DNA of 64,000 nt from Phycisphaerae bacterium. Its GTDB lineage: Bacteria > Planctomycetota > Phycisphaerae > UBA1845 > PWPN01. A program made the position numbers and the translations under genes. The stretch is taken from positions 7,062 to 71,061 of the forward strand of contig DAOOIV010000015.1 of the NCBI GenBank assembly GCA_035384605.1. Direction: 5' to 3'. Below are positions 43,848 through 53,251 of the stretch, piece after piece; position 1 is the first letter of the stretch, and each line of letters starts with the position of its first letter. The notes beneath the pieces were generated by a model that did not search any database, was not told where the DNA came from, and worked only from the letters and a program-made list of their open reading frames with translations.

Positions 43848-44398
43848 ACACCATCGCCGGCTTCCTCGAAGACCATCCGGACCTCGAACGGCTCATCAGC
43901 GACACCTTTGGCGGAACCTCGGACGCGCGGCTTGGGGCGGACGTTATTGCTTATCGCCTGATTGCCGCGTGCGCCATCGGGTTTCTGATCGGGCATGTTT
44001 ATCGCCGAACCTATACCGGCCAGCGGTTCGCCCCGACGCTGCCGGACACGCACCTGCTCTTGTGTCTGGGCGGGGCGCTGATCTGGCTGGTGGTCGGCGA
44101 CAACCTTGTGCGGGCCTTCGGCCTGGCAGGAACCATCGGGCTGATCCGCTACCGCACCATCGTCCGCGACCCGAAGGATACAACGATCCTGCTGTTCAGC
44201 ATGATCATGGGCATGGCCTGCGGCTTGGGGCAGGTTCTGGTGGCTGTGATCGGCACCGTCGTCGTGCTCGCTGTGATGTGCTTGTTGTACCTTGGCCACC
44301 GCCGATCCCTGACCGTCGCCAACAGAAAGGCCGCCGATCTGCTCAGTCTCCTGGACGGCGGGCAAACCGACGGGAAGAAACCGCCGCAGCAGAAGTAG
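43844..44398 (+). CDS. DUF4956 membrane protein
   Basis: 184 residues from the GTG at 43844, which overlaps the VTC stop as GTGA and has AGAGGTG 6 bp before it; an earlier GTG at 43835 is less likely. Four hydrophobic segments are seen: AYRLIAACAIGFLIGHVY, LLLCLGGALIWLVVG, LLFSMIMGMACGLGQVL and VAVIGTVVVLAVMCLLYLG. The AFGLAGTIGLIRYRTIVRDPKDT loop is the family hallmark, related to MgtC-like proteins. Its usual partner is a VTC protein; it may form the membrane part of a polyphosphate polymerase or transporter. Confidence 0.86.
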   Translation: MNTIAGFLEDHPDLERLISDTFGGTSDARLGADVIAYRLIAACAIGFLIGHVYRRTYTGQRFAPTLPDTHLLLCLGGALIWLVVGDNLVRAFGLAGTIGLIRYRTIVRDPKDTTILLFSMIMGMACGLGQVLVAVIGTVVVLAVMCLLYLGHRRSLTVANRKAADLLSLLDGGQTDGKKPPQQK

Positions 44399-44499
44399 AA
44401 GCGGCGTTGCGCAGAGCGTCCCTGACGAGAAGGCTTTGGGATCCCGATTCTTTTTCCGTTGCGATATCTCGGCACGCTTCAGAAGTGACACGCGCTTGC

Positions 44500-44523
44500 T
44501 CCTACACATGACATCGTGTAGGA
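44500..44523. promoter_or_regulatory. Inverted-repeat operator upstream of vapBC
   Basis: Perfect 8-bp arms TCCTACAC and GTGTAGGA separated by 8 bp, 25 bp before the vapB ATG. VapBC operons are normally autorepressed through such a site bound by the VapB-VapC complex. Confidence 0.7.
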
Positions 44524-44548
44524 TTAAGGGGCCAAAGTGAGGTGAGCT

Positions 44549-44755
44549 ATGCCTACGAACCTGGCACTGGACGACAGGCTGATCGAGGAAGCCCGCAAGG
44601 CCGGCAAGCACAAAACCAAGAAAGACGCGGTGACCGCGGCGCTCAAGGAGTACGTGCAGCACCGCAAGCAGCGAGAAATCCTCACCCTGGCCGGGCGGGT
44701 GGAATACTGGGATGATTACGATCACAAGGCCCTGCGGCGGGGCCGGCGGCAATGA
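44549..44755 (+). CDS. vapB: VapB-type antitoxin
   Basis: 68 residues. The N-terminus has the VapB pattern of a short strand and helix, NLALDDRLIEEARKAGKHKTKKDAVTAALKEYV, which forms the ribbon-helix-helix DNA-binding domain. The C-terminal RKQREILTLAGRVEYWDDYD is the toxin-wrapping tail. It neutralises VapC and represses its own operon. GAGGTGAG precedes the ATG. Its stop overlaps the vapC start by 4 bp. Confidence 0.9.
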   Translation: MPTNLALDDRLIEEARKAGKHKTKKDAVTAALKEYVQHRKQREILTLAGRVEYWDDYDHKALRRGRRQ

Positions 44756-45180
44756 GCATGCTCGTTGACACGACGATCTGGTCCCTGGCTCTGCGGCGCC
44801 GGACGTCGGAGCTCAATCGCCGCGAACGGCTGCTGGTTCAGGAGTGGGCATCACTGGTCGAAGCGGGTCGGATCTTGTTGATCGGTCCTATTCGTCAAGA
44901 GATCCTTTCCGGGATCCGCCGAGAGTCCGACTTCCTCGCGGTTCGCACGCGGCTGTCCGCCTTTGGCTGCATCGAAATCCTCCCGGAGGACTACGATCAG
45001 GCCGCAGCGTTCTTCAATGTTTGTCGCGGCAAAGGTTTTGCCGGTACCGCCATCGACCTGCTGATCTGCGCTGTTGCCGCTCGTGCGGATGTGCCCATCT
45101 TTACGACCGACGAAGATTTCGCTCGGTATGCGAAGTTTCTCCCGATCCGGCTGCACAAGTTGCCGGAAATCCCCGACTGA
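44752..45180 (+). CDS. vapC: VapC-type PIN-domain ribonuclease toxin
   Basis: 142 residues, a normal PIN domain. Acidic residues of the active site: Asp in MLVDTTIWSLAL, Glu in IRQEILSGIR, Asp in FAGTAIDLLICAVAARADVPIFTTDEDFARYAK (two groups). VapC cuts tRNA or rRNA when VapB is lost. The ATG overlaps the vapB stop, so translation is coupled. Target RNA is unknown. Confidence 0.93.
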   Translation: MSMLVDTTIWSLALRRRTSELNRRERLLVQEWASLVEAGRILLIGPIRQEILSGIRRESDFLAVRTRLSAFGCIEILPEDYDQAAAFFNVCRGKGFAGTAIDLLICAVAARADVPIFTTDEDFARYAKFLPIRLHKLPEIPD

Positions 45181-45308
45181 CCTGAGCAATGGAGCACACA
45201 TTCCCATCGTGATAGCGGAACCGCGCTCGGCAGGAGTGAGGATGGGTAGCGAAAGGATCCCTTCCGACTTCTCCACGCGACGGGAGAGAAACCAGCCAGG
45301 GGATCCTC

Positions 45309-48300
45309 TCAGTCATGCCACTTGCGAACCTGATCGAGCAGGGCGACCATCTCGTTGCGTTTCTTCTCGAACAAGGCGAACACGAAGAGGATCGCGATGC
45401 CCAGGGCGATGCCGCTTGCCCACCATATCCAGACCCAACCCAAGTTGCTGCCCGCGTGATAGATCATGGTCAGCAATGACAGGCACAGGAACCCGGTGCC
45501 GAGCACCAGGAACGAGCGGATCCGCAGTGCGACTCCGACGAAGATGCCCACCACCGACAGCAGGGCCAGAATCAGCGGCAGCCAGGGCGCCTGGGCCACG
45601 CCGATCAGAAAGATGTCCGCGGTTGATGAAAGGTAGATGGTCAGCAGGCACGCGTAATGGACGGTCCTTCGCTGCATCTCGTCGAGACGGTCGCGGTTCA
45701 GGTGCGTGGCGATGAGCACGGCTATCGCCGGCGGGATGAACCACAACTGGGGATGCTCGGTCAGGCCCATGCCCGGCGTCCGATAGAGCAGATACCAGAG
45801 GCTGCCGGTGAACGACGAGGCCGCGAGCACGGCCATCACCATCGATCGCCGCGTGGCGGCAAGGACGATGTACAAAACGCCCGTCGTGAACAGCACTACC
45901 GAGAAGTGGACCCGCGACGCGGCGATGAACAGATCCAGCATCGACAACGCCGGCAGAAAAACACCCGTTCGTCCCAACGGCCGGGCCAGCACGTGCTGCC
46001 CGTATCGCTCGCAGGCTTCCTGGCCTGCCACCGCCGCAAATGCCAGAGCGATCACCAGGAGAGGCCAATACTGCTCGATCACGCCGGTGAACAGCCAGGG
46101 CATCGAAGCGCGGACGTGCAGCGTTAATAGGCCGGCCAGCACCTCGGCGGCATAGACGTAGGCCTCTTTGCGGCGGGCGTCGAGCTGCAGCGGATCGAGC
46201 CGATCGCGCGTGGCAAAGAGAATGCAATAGATGATCATCAGGGGCAGGGCCAAGACCATGGCGACGACGGCCGGCCGAGTCAGCGGCAGGAGGTCATCGC
46301 CCAATATGCTCAATGCGTCAGAGGCGCAACAGTACGCCAGTCCGGCGACCGCCAACGCGTTTGCCGTGATGATCGAACGAGTCAGGGCCGTCGGCCATGT
46401 ATCGCCCGCTGCAATTCGCGTTCTGACCACGGCGAGAACCGGCGTGGCCAGGGCGACGGCCGCGATGAGACCGACCGCCCGGTGGAGTACTCCGGCCGCC
46501 ATCTCCGGCGAGACCCACGACCAGGCAAACAGGATGGCAGCCGCCGCCAGCAGTTGCATAGCGCAGGTCTGCATAACCAGCCGCCTTGCCTCCACGGCCG
46601 TAAGCACAGCCCATGCGGCGCACAGCAGCGGCGATATGACGATGAGCATGCGCCAGACCAGGGCAGGATGGCCCCAACTGACGTGCAGGGCCAGAAGCAT
46701 GGCGATCAGCGCGAGGATGCTATTGGCTGAGGGCAACCAGCCGTCGGTGGTCTGCCGGGCGGCTGCAAGCGGCCCGGTTCTCGTCCATCGCCGCCAGGAC
46801 AGGGTCGTGACCACCGCGTAACCGGCCAGCCCCACCGACATCGCCCACTCAAGGTATCGCGGCGTCATGCCCGTCTGGGCCATGATCTGGCTCATGCCCG
46901 TCAGCCCCAGAAGGTAGATGCCCGCAGGCAAGTGTACCGATTTGGAGTCCAGGCCGCAGACCAGCACGATCGCGACGGCCGCCGTCCACGCCAGCCAGCT
47001 CACGGCAATCGAGTTGCCGGCCGGCTCTCCGATGGCCGCCAGGCAGATCGCCCGCAACGCCAGCAAGAACACGATGACGACGGAAACCGTCGCAACCGCG
47101 TGATGGAACGAGGGCCAGCGCTCCGTGTGGCCGGAAGGGACGCGAGGCAGCACGAATCGGCGCTCGACCAGCAACCAAGTGATTCCCGCCGCCGCCAGCG
47201 CAATGACGTTGACATTCACCAGGTCGATCAGATTCGCCCCAGAGAAGGTAGCGAGCCTGAGCCAGAAGAACCGCACCCACCAGACGCTCGCCGCAAGGCA
47301 GATCTCGACGCCGCCGAGATAGGCCAGCGCACGACGGGGCGCCCATGCGGCAGTGATTATGCACAGCACCGACAATGCACACATGGTTCCCGTCGACCAC
47401 CATGGACGCTGGGGGTCGTCGGTAGCCGCCCGCATCGCCAACAGGGTTGCCAGGAAGATGCAGGCCAGAACGCCGGTCACGGCTTGAACGCGGGCCTGGG
47501 CGCGCTCGGCGGTCGACTGCGGCGTCAACCTGCTGACCGCGGTCTCGACCGAACCCGGAATCTCCAGGCCGCACTCGGGGCATCGGCTGGACGGAGAAAG
47601 CCCTCGCAGGTTATAGCCGCATCGTGTGCAACTCAGGTCATGGTCGATCTGCCGAACGGCGCCGCTCACGTCGGCGGAGGCGGTATCGAACGTCTCCTGC
47701 CAGCCGGCTCCGACCAGTTCGCGGGCCTGTCTGTCACCAGCCCAAAGCCTGATCGCGGCGGCGGTCACAAAACCGACCATCGCGACGTGGAAGCAAAGCC
47801 AGTTGCCTGTATCCAGCGGCGCCAGGGCACACGCAATAAGGGCTACGCCGTAGAGCACCCACACGCTCTCGCGGTGGCCCCTCTGGTTGGCCGACGATGG
47901 GCGGCACGAGGTCAGCAGCGCGTATTCGACGAGAAGTGCCGCCGCAATGCCCCACAACGTGCCGGCCGCGACCGTGACCGAGGGCAGAAACTGCGGGCTG
48001 ATCCACATTCCGGTGGCCGCGACGGCAAGAAGGATGCCGACGGCCACGCGACCTGCGATCAGCGGCCCCGATGGATAATCAGAGCGATCATCCTTCGTCC
48101 GGAACAGATCTCGCAGCACCTTCCAGAAAATGGGAACGACGGAAGAGACAATGAGGTTCAATTGCGTCAGCCAGATCAGAAAACCCGCAGAAAACGGCTG
48201 CTTGGTTTGTCTGAGAATGTGCAACTCGGTCACGGTCACGGCGGCACACGCCAACCCGGCAGCCGCAACGGCATAACCGACTTGCCGCTCGCTGAGGCCG

Positions 48301-51300
48301 TAGCCGATCACCGAAACGATCACAAGCACCACCGGGCCGAGCAAGGCAACGTGCAGTCGAAGCTCGGTCAAGTCAGGCGAGATCGGAAGCTTCATGGAAC
48401 CGGCGGCCGCCATGTGCGACGCGGTGAGTAGAACGGCCGGCAACGCGAAGAGGCAGAAAAGGCAAACGCGGGTGATGTCGGTGTTCCCTGATTGCCGTGC
48501 GGGGCGACAGCGAGCCATTTGCAGCAGTCTGTCAACCCAGTAGCCACGCATCCAGAATGCAACAGACACGGCCAGGAACGCGCATGCCGACAGCCAGCGC
48601 CAGGCATCGACGACCTGGTGCCGCGACTCGAACCTCGCGACGACCAGCAGGAGGCCACATGCCGCCGCGGCAATGATCCCAAGCAAGGCCCATCTGCGCA
48701 ATCCCTCCCAAATGTGAAGCAGGAGCGTTGCTGCGACCAGCGCCAGCAGAATCCATGACCCTGCCCCGGCCGCGTGAGCGTGCAGACCCCAGGCCACCTT
48801 CGAGGCTGCGGCACCATGCTCGACGACCACTGCGGGCGCGACGCTCCAGCCGGCCAGAAACACAAGTGCGAGAAATGGAAGAGCGACCAGCCAACGGTCT
48901 GTTGCGGGGAACCACGGCTCCAACAACTGTCTTGCGACACTTCGCCAACCTGCGTCGCTTGGCGCCGGTGCTTCCGGCGTGTCCCCGCTTGTCAGTGGGG
49001 CAAACCATTGCGTGATCGCCTGGCGGGCCACGATCAGGACCAAGCCGAACCCGCCGATCACCATCAGGTGCGCTTGCCAGACCCACGGGTCGTGAAATGG
49101 TGATGAGAGCAGTCGGTACCATTCCAGACTGCGAAGGTGACATTGCAGCGCGGTGCATGTCGACACGATTATGGCAATCTCGGCGCCCGTGAGCAGAATG
49201 GGCCATAGTTTCACGATTGCCACAACAGCCCATATGACCGAGGTCCACGCCATCCTTGCCGAGAACGCGGCGAGTGAATGTGACGGCAGCGTGTTCAGCA
49301 TCCACACGACGGCCAGCCACGATCCGACCGTCGCGAACCCGGCCAGAGAGTCGACATACGTGTTCGCGGCGTCACTTGTCAGCCGAGCGAGTCTCAGAAC
49401 AACGGCTGCCACTGTGCAAGCGCCGGCCCCGATCAGCAATGCGGTCGGCCAGGGGAACTGTTGCAGCGGCCAAGCGTAAACCATCGCCTGAATGATCGCC
49501 ATCTGAATCAGGATGCAGCCGACCCAGGCGACGCGCGTGCTCTTGAGTCGACCGGCACCCACCATCGCGGCCGCGCCGTAGACCAGGTACACCCAAATGA
49601 CGTGCTGAGCATCTCCCGGCACGCCGAAGCCGAACCATGTCACCACGCCGATGCTCAGAAGGGAGAAAACCAGGGCACTCAGGTCGTATCCGATCGCCAG
49701 TTCCCGACGTTGACGACGGTGCAGCAAGGCCGCGGCCACGGCACATGCCGCGACAGGCCCGACCAATGCCTGGCCCGTCCGGGCGGAGAACAATGCGGCA
49801 AGCATCGCTCTCGACCCAACCTCTGACCACGAAACCGCGCCGCAAATCAGGTGGATTCCCAGGATCCATGCGAGCGTCAGCCACGTTGCGACGGCTGCAT
49901 GCATGGCGGGGTGGCGAATTGACGAACAAACGGCCGCCGCGGCCAGGGCGTTCAGAAGCATCGCGGGCAGCAACCGTGACGGCGTCGGCCAAGCCAACCC
50001 GACGCCGATCAGCATGACCGCGGCCGCGACCAGGGCGATGCTTGTAGCGGTCAAACGCGTTTGAGCAGGCACTGCGGGCGCCAGTCGACTGACCAGCAGA
50101 AGGCCGGCCAGCAGTGCGGGTGCGGCCAAGGCGCAGATCAAGGGCGAGAGTACGTGCAGTGCCCCGGCCAGATGCCCCGATTCACCGAGCAGCAGCCCCA
50201 AGGGCACCAGGCAGGCAAACGTTTGAACTCCCAGTTGCAGGATCAGCCTCTTGGCGTCCGTGTCCTCGATGCATGCGACTCGTGATTGCCGTCGCAGAGA
50301 AATGCCCATCACGATGACGTAACACCCGACCGGCAGCAGCCCCACGGCCACAAGTCCGCTGGCGGACAACGGCGACAGAAAGCGGATGACCAGTGAGCAT
50401 ACCGATAGCACCACGATTCCGGACGCGAACAGTCTTGCCCCATCCGACATAATGACGCGGCCTGCCAGCAAGGTCAGCCAGGCGAACAAGGCCACGGCCG
50501 GCAGCTCCACGATCAAGGTCCAGGCGTTGATCGTCGGCCCCCGCGGCGAAAACACGGCAAAAGCCAGAAGATTCAACGGTACCAGTAGCGACGAAATAAT
50601 CAGCACAACGTGGCCGGTCGTCGGCAGCTTCCACCGATGCTGCACGAACAGCCCCACTCCGAACAGGGCCGCGGTCACGGTCGTGAAGATCACGAACTTG
50701 AGGATGGGGATGGCCTCGATCTGGGCCCACAGACTGATCACCAGGGCGGTCGAGCAGCAGAGAATCAGAAGCCCGCCGACCAGTTCGCCCCAGCGGATGT
50801 TCTTCTCAGCCATGAATGCGGCCACAACCTCGCCGAACGGCCGGCGAGGTTCAGCCGGTGACGGCGGCTCGGTCGGTAATGAAGTCACCGGCGGAGGTGC
50901 TGCTGCACCAATCGTTCCGCCGGGAGCCACTGGCGGCTTCTGTCCCGAGCCTGTGTCGAGGGGCTTGCCTGCCAGTGCAGGAACAGGCGCGCTCTCCGTC
51001 GCCCCCGCCCACGGCAAGCTCTCAGCGGGCGATGAAGCGACCGGCGCGGCAGGCTGCTGTTGTATGCCTGCCGGCCTCTGCCACGGTTCTGCCGTGGGCT
51101 GGGTTGTCTTGGCGGGGGTGTGTTTTTTGTCCAAATACGCTCGGACGGAATGCACGTCTTCCGCCATGAGCTTCGCCAGCCGTGCGTGAGTCTCGGCGTC
51201 GATCAGACCTCGGGCCTGCAGATGGGTGAGGTAGCGTGCCGTCGCCGCCCGGTCGTCATCCAGCGTCGGCTCGAAGCTGCGCCGGTCGCTCTTGGGATGG

Positions 51301-51395
51301 CCGCCTCGCAGAAGCCATGCGATGGCGACCCACAGGCCGTGTCCGATCAGAGTGACGAACAACAACACCGAGAGCAGGATGCACAAGAACTCCAT
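45309..51395 (-). CDS. Giant multi-pass membrane protein with internal zinc ribbon
   Basis: 2028 residues from the ATG at 51395 (GGGAG 6 bp upstream; GTG at 51398 also in frame). A first membrane helix (about 4-30) is followed by a soluble helix pair (DDRAATARYLTHLQARGLIDAETHARL) and a Pro/Ala-rich linker to about 190. Many hydrophobic helices then run to the C-terminus; a conserved-looking opener is ENIRWGELVGGLLILCCSTALVISLW. Near 1255 sits a zinc ribbon, CTRCGYNLRGLSPSSRCPECG, a form common in planctomycete proteins. I know no function. The whole may be an internally repeated membrane assembly, as the helices fall in two halves on either side of the ribbon. Confidence 0.8.
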   Translation of the reverse strand: MEFLCILLSVLLFVTLIGHGLWVAIAWLLRGGHPKSDRRSFEPTLDDDRAATARYLTHLQARGLIDAETHARLAKLMAEDVHSVRAYLDKKHTPAKTTQPTAEPWQRPAGIQQQPAAPVASSPAESLPWAGATESAPVPALAGKPLDTGSGQKPPVAPGGTIGAAAPPPVTSLPTEPPSPAEPRRPFGEVVAAFMAEKNIRWGELVGGLLILCCSTALVISLWAQIEAIPILKFVIFTTVTAALFGVGLFVQHRWKLPTTGHVVLIISSLLVPLNLLAFAVFSPRGPTINAWTLIVELPAVALFAWLTLLAGRVIMSDGARLFASGIVVLSVCSLVIRFLSPLSASGLVAVGLLPVGCYVIVMGISLRRQSRVACIEDTDAKRLILQLGVQTFACLVPLGLLLGESGHLAGALHVLSPLICALAAPALLAGLLLVSRLAPAVPAQTRLTATSIALVAAAVMLIGVGLAWPTPSRLLPAMLLNALAAAAVCSSIRHPAMHAAVATWLTLAWILGIHLICGAVSWSEVGSRAMLAALFSARTGQALVGPVAACAVAAALLHRRQRRELAIGYDLSALVFSLLSIGVVTWFGFGVPGDAQHVIWVYLVYGAAAMVGAGRLKSTRVAWVGCILIQMAIIQAMVYAWPLQQFPWPTALLIGAGACTVAAVVLRLARLTSDAANTYVDSLAGFATVGSWLAVVWMLNTLPSHSLAAFSARMAWTSVIWAVVAIVKLWPILLTGAEIAIIVSTCTALQCHLRSLEWYRLLSSPFHDPWVWQAHLMVIGGFGLVLIVARQAITQWFAPLTSGDTPEAPAPSDAGWRSVARQLLEPWFPATDRWLVALPFLALVFLAGWSVAPAVVVEHGAAASKVAWGLHAHAAGAGSWILLALVAATLLLHIWEGLRRWALLGIIAAAACGLLLVVARFESRHQVVDAWRWLSACAFLAVSVAFWMRGYWVDRLLQMARCRPARQSGNTDITRVCLFCLFALPAVLLTASHMAAAGSMKLPISPDLTELRLHVALLGPVVLVIVSVIGYGLSERQVGYAVAAAGLACAAVTVTELHILRQTKQPFSAGFLIWLTQLNLIVSSVVPIFWKVLRDLFRTKDDRSDYPSGPLIAGRVAVGILLAVAATGMWISPQFLPSVTVAAGTLWGIAAALLVEYALLTSCRPSSANQRGHRESVWVLYGVALIACALAPLDTGNWLCFHVAMVGFVTAAAIRLWAGDRQARELVGAGWQETFDTASADVSGAVRQIDHDLSCTRCGYNLRGLSPSSRCPECGLEIPGSVETAVSRLTPQSTAERAQARVQAVTGVLACIFLATLLAMRAATDDPQRPWWSTGTMCALSVLCIITAAWAPRRALAYLGGVEICLAASVWWVRFFWLRLATFSGANLIDLVNVNVIALAAAGITWLLVERRFVLPRVPSGHTERWPSFHHAVATVSVVIVFLLALRAICLAAIGEPAGNSIAVSWLAWTAAVAIVLVCGLDSKSVHLPAGIYLLGLTGMSQIMAQTGMTPRYLEWAMSVGLAGYAVVTTLSWRRWTRTGPLAAARQTTDGWLPSANSILALIAMLLALHVSWGHPALVWRMLIVISPLLCAAWAVLTAVEARRLVMQTCAMQLLAAAAILFAWSWVSPEMAAGVLHRAVGLIAAVALATPVLAVVRTRIAAGDTWPTALTRSIITANALAVAGLAYCCASDALSILGDDLLPLTRPAVVAMVLALPLMIIYCILFATRDRLDPLQLDARRKEAYVYAAEVLAGLLTLHVRASMPWLFTGVIEQYWPLLVIALAFAAVAGQEACERYGQHVLARPLGRTGVFLPALSMLDLFIAASRVHFSVVLFTTGVLYIVLAATRRSMVMAVLAASSFTGSLWYLLYRTPGMGLTEHPQLWFIPPAIAVLIATHLNRDRLDEMQRRTVHYACLLTIYLSSTADIFLIGVAQAPWLPLILALLSVVGIFVGVALRIRSFLVLGTGFLCLSLLTMIYHAGSNLGWVWIWWASGIALGIAILFVFALFEKKRNEMVALLDQVRKWHD

Positions 51396-51470
51396 CACCG
51401 ACTCCCGAACCGCGGCGGTGCACGGCTACATGAAATGCCGCCTGCTGCTGGTGCGCGACCCTCGGGGCAT

Positions 51471-51624
51471 GTGTGAAAACAGCCGCGAGCATTCGGTGGG
51501 GCAGCGTCGAGGTCGCCGCGGCGACCGAGACCTGCCGTATTGCCAAGCTCGGTCGGCAGGACTCCGCCCCTGCTTCGTCCATGAGACTTCGCAGGGCTGC
51601 GACCGTGTTCTACCCTTTTCACAC
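51471..51624. repeat. Three-armed interspersed repeat, copy 2
   Basis: Lies in the 393-bp gap 51396-51788, which otherwise has no gene. Ends GTGTGAAAA (51471-51479) and TTTTCACAC (51616-51624) are perfect inverted repeats. Inside are GGTCGCC-GC-GGCGACC (51511-51526) and GAGACCTGCC / GGCAGGACTC (one mismatch) as in the other copies. The head reads GGTGGGGCAGCG instead of GTAGGGCA. Confidence 0.72.
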
Positions 51625-51788
51625 GCGTCCTGGGAACCCGTTGCCCGCGCCGGCGTCACATCGGGACCAAGAACCCCCCACCATCATGCCGCAATGGTAG
51701 CTCATACCAGGGTAATCCCGCAAGCCGTGGGAGCCACCGGCAAGATGCCTGATAGGATATAGGCGGGCCGTGGATTTGCGGCGCGCTC

Positions 51789-53237
51789 TCAAGGCTGATT
51801 CCAGTCAGCCTGTCGGCTCAGCGTTTGGGCGTCATGGAGCCAGTGCAAGAGGAATGCGTCGGCCATTACCCAGCAGGTCATCTGCTCGGCCCCGCCATAG
51901 GTCTCGAACTCGCCCTTAGCGAACATGCGGCCGTCGGGGTGACGCCCCTGCATCTCCAGAATCCGCCCGGCCCGCAGCCGCATCCAATCGCTCGCCTGGT
52001 GGCTCAAACCCTTGTCCCAGCCGAACAGGTGCGCGTAAGAGTCGATCCAGTAGAAGATGTCGAAGCGATAGTCGCTCCAGTCTGTGCCTTCGGGGTAGTA
52101 GACCTCCGCCTTGCCGGGGACGTACATAGTCCCGCCAGGTGGCCTGTACGGCGGCGAAGGCCAGTTCTGCTCGATCAGCGACCGGTAAACCAGTGCGGCG
52201 TTGAAGTCGGCACTCTGCGGCGCCGGTTGGCCCGCCAGCGAACAGAGCAACAACGCGTGCAGGTTCAGCGTGACCGTGGTCATGTAGTCGCAGTGGATGA
52301 TGTTGTGGTTGACCAGGGCACCGTCGTCGCGGATGTTGTAGCCTTTGAGCCACTCTTTCACCGGCCGACCGTCGAGCATCGTGGTGTTCGATTTCATGTC
52401 CTCTTCCCGAGCGAACGCCGAGATCATCAACTCGCTGGCGATCTCCTTCCACTGCGGTACGCGCGGGTGCCGCGGCATCATCGCGATCGCCAACTGCAGC
52501 ACCGTCGCGTTCCAGGCGTTTTCCTCGGCTTTGCTGTCGCCGCCTTTGCCGTTCCAGTAAGGCACGGTGTAGCCCGGGCGAATGAACCGGTCGGCTTCGT
52601 ATTCGATCATCGCCGCGGTCATGTGCCGGGTTGGCGGATCGAGGTGCTCCCAGAGCATCCAGCCGGCACGGCCGGCCAGCATCGCCCAGAGCGCCGATTG
52701 CCAATGGTCGCCCCAGCCTTTAGCCGGGTCACCGTTGACTCTGTGAACGGCAGCGACATCTCTGATGATCTTGAGCGTCCGTGACAGGGCTTGGCCCTTC
52801 AGCATGCCGCAGGTTTTCTCGTCGTAGATACCGGCCGCGATGGCCGTGGCGATCCCGCACGCCGCGCTGGCCGGCGGGCGAATACCGGGTTCGTTCATAT
52901 CGGTGATCAGGTAACAGTCGCCCTCCGGGGCCTCCTTCAGTGCCACGCCGGCCCAGGCCAGGTTATAGCGGACACTGTTGAGCAGCATCCGCGCAGCGGT
53001 CTGCACATCCTTGTTGCGTAAGTTCGGTGACGCAAATCGTTCCCAGCGAACAGGGACGACGAACCTGGCGACATCCTGGCTGGGGGTGGCCGGTTGACTG
53101 GCGGTGTCGGCAAGACAGGGCGTCAGACCCGCAAGCAGCGTTGTCGGCAAGATCATCAAAGCAAGCAGTGGAGCGTTGCCGCCCGCGGGTCTCGAAGCAG
53201 TGGTGGGGTACTCAACACGACCGACGCACGTGAACAT
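51789..53237 (-). CDS. Secreted protein of unknown function, alpha/alpha-toroid-like
   Basis: 482 residues from the ATG at 53237, with GGAGGAAACC upstream. A signal segment (ALLALMILPTTLLAGLTPCLA) ends about residue 44. The rest is mostly helical: QTAARMLLNSVRYNLAWAGV, GWGDHWQSALWAMLAGRAGWMLWE, NAWNATVLQLAIAMMP, FDIFYWIDSYAHLFGWDKGL, resembling toroid glycan lyases or hydrolases, but no family is recognised. It is the last gene of a minus-strand operon with an epimerase (14-bp gap) and a clan-A hydrolase. A role in the same polymer's breakdown is a guess. Confidence 0.65.
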   Translation of the reverse strand: MFTCVGRVEYPTTASRPAGGNAPLLALMILPTTLLAGLTPCLADTASQPATPSQDVARFVVPVRWERFASPNLRNKDVQTAARMLLNSVRYNLAWAGVALKEAPEGDCYLITDMNEPGIRPPASAACGIATAIAAGIYDEKTCGMLKGQALSRTLKIIRDVAAVHRVNGDPAKGWGDHWQSALWAMLAGRAGWMLWEHLDPPTRHMTAAMIEYEADRFIRPGYTVPYWNGKGGDSKAEENAWNATVLQLAIAMMPRHPRVPQWKEIASELMISAFAREEDMKSNTTMLDGRPVKEWLKGYNIRDDGALVNHNIIHCDYMTTVTLNLHALLLCSLAGQPAPQSADFNAALVYRSLIEQNWPSPPYRPPGGTMYVPGKAEVYYPEGTDWSDYRFDIFYWIDSYAHLFGWDKGLSHQASDWMRLRAGRILEMQGRHPDGRMFAKGEFETYGGAEQMTCWVMADAFLLHWLHDAQTLSRQADWNQP

Positions 53238-53251
53238 GGTTTCCTCCGCAC

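Noticed and set aside
46932..48431. A 499-codon plus-strand frame
   Set aside because: It is rich in Arg, Gln and His and lies opposite the giant membrane protein, whose hydrophobic helices on the minus strand are plainly real.
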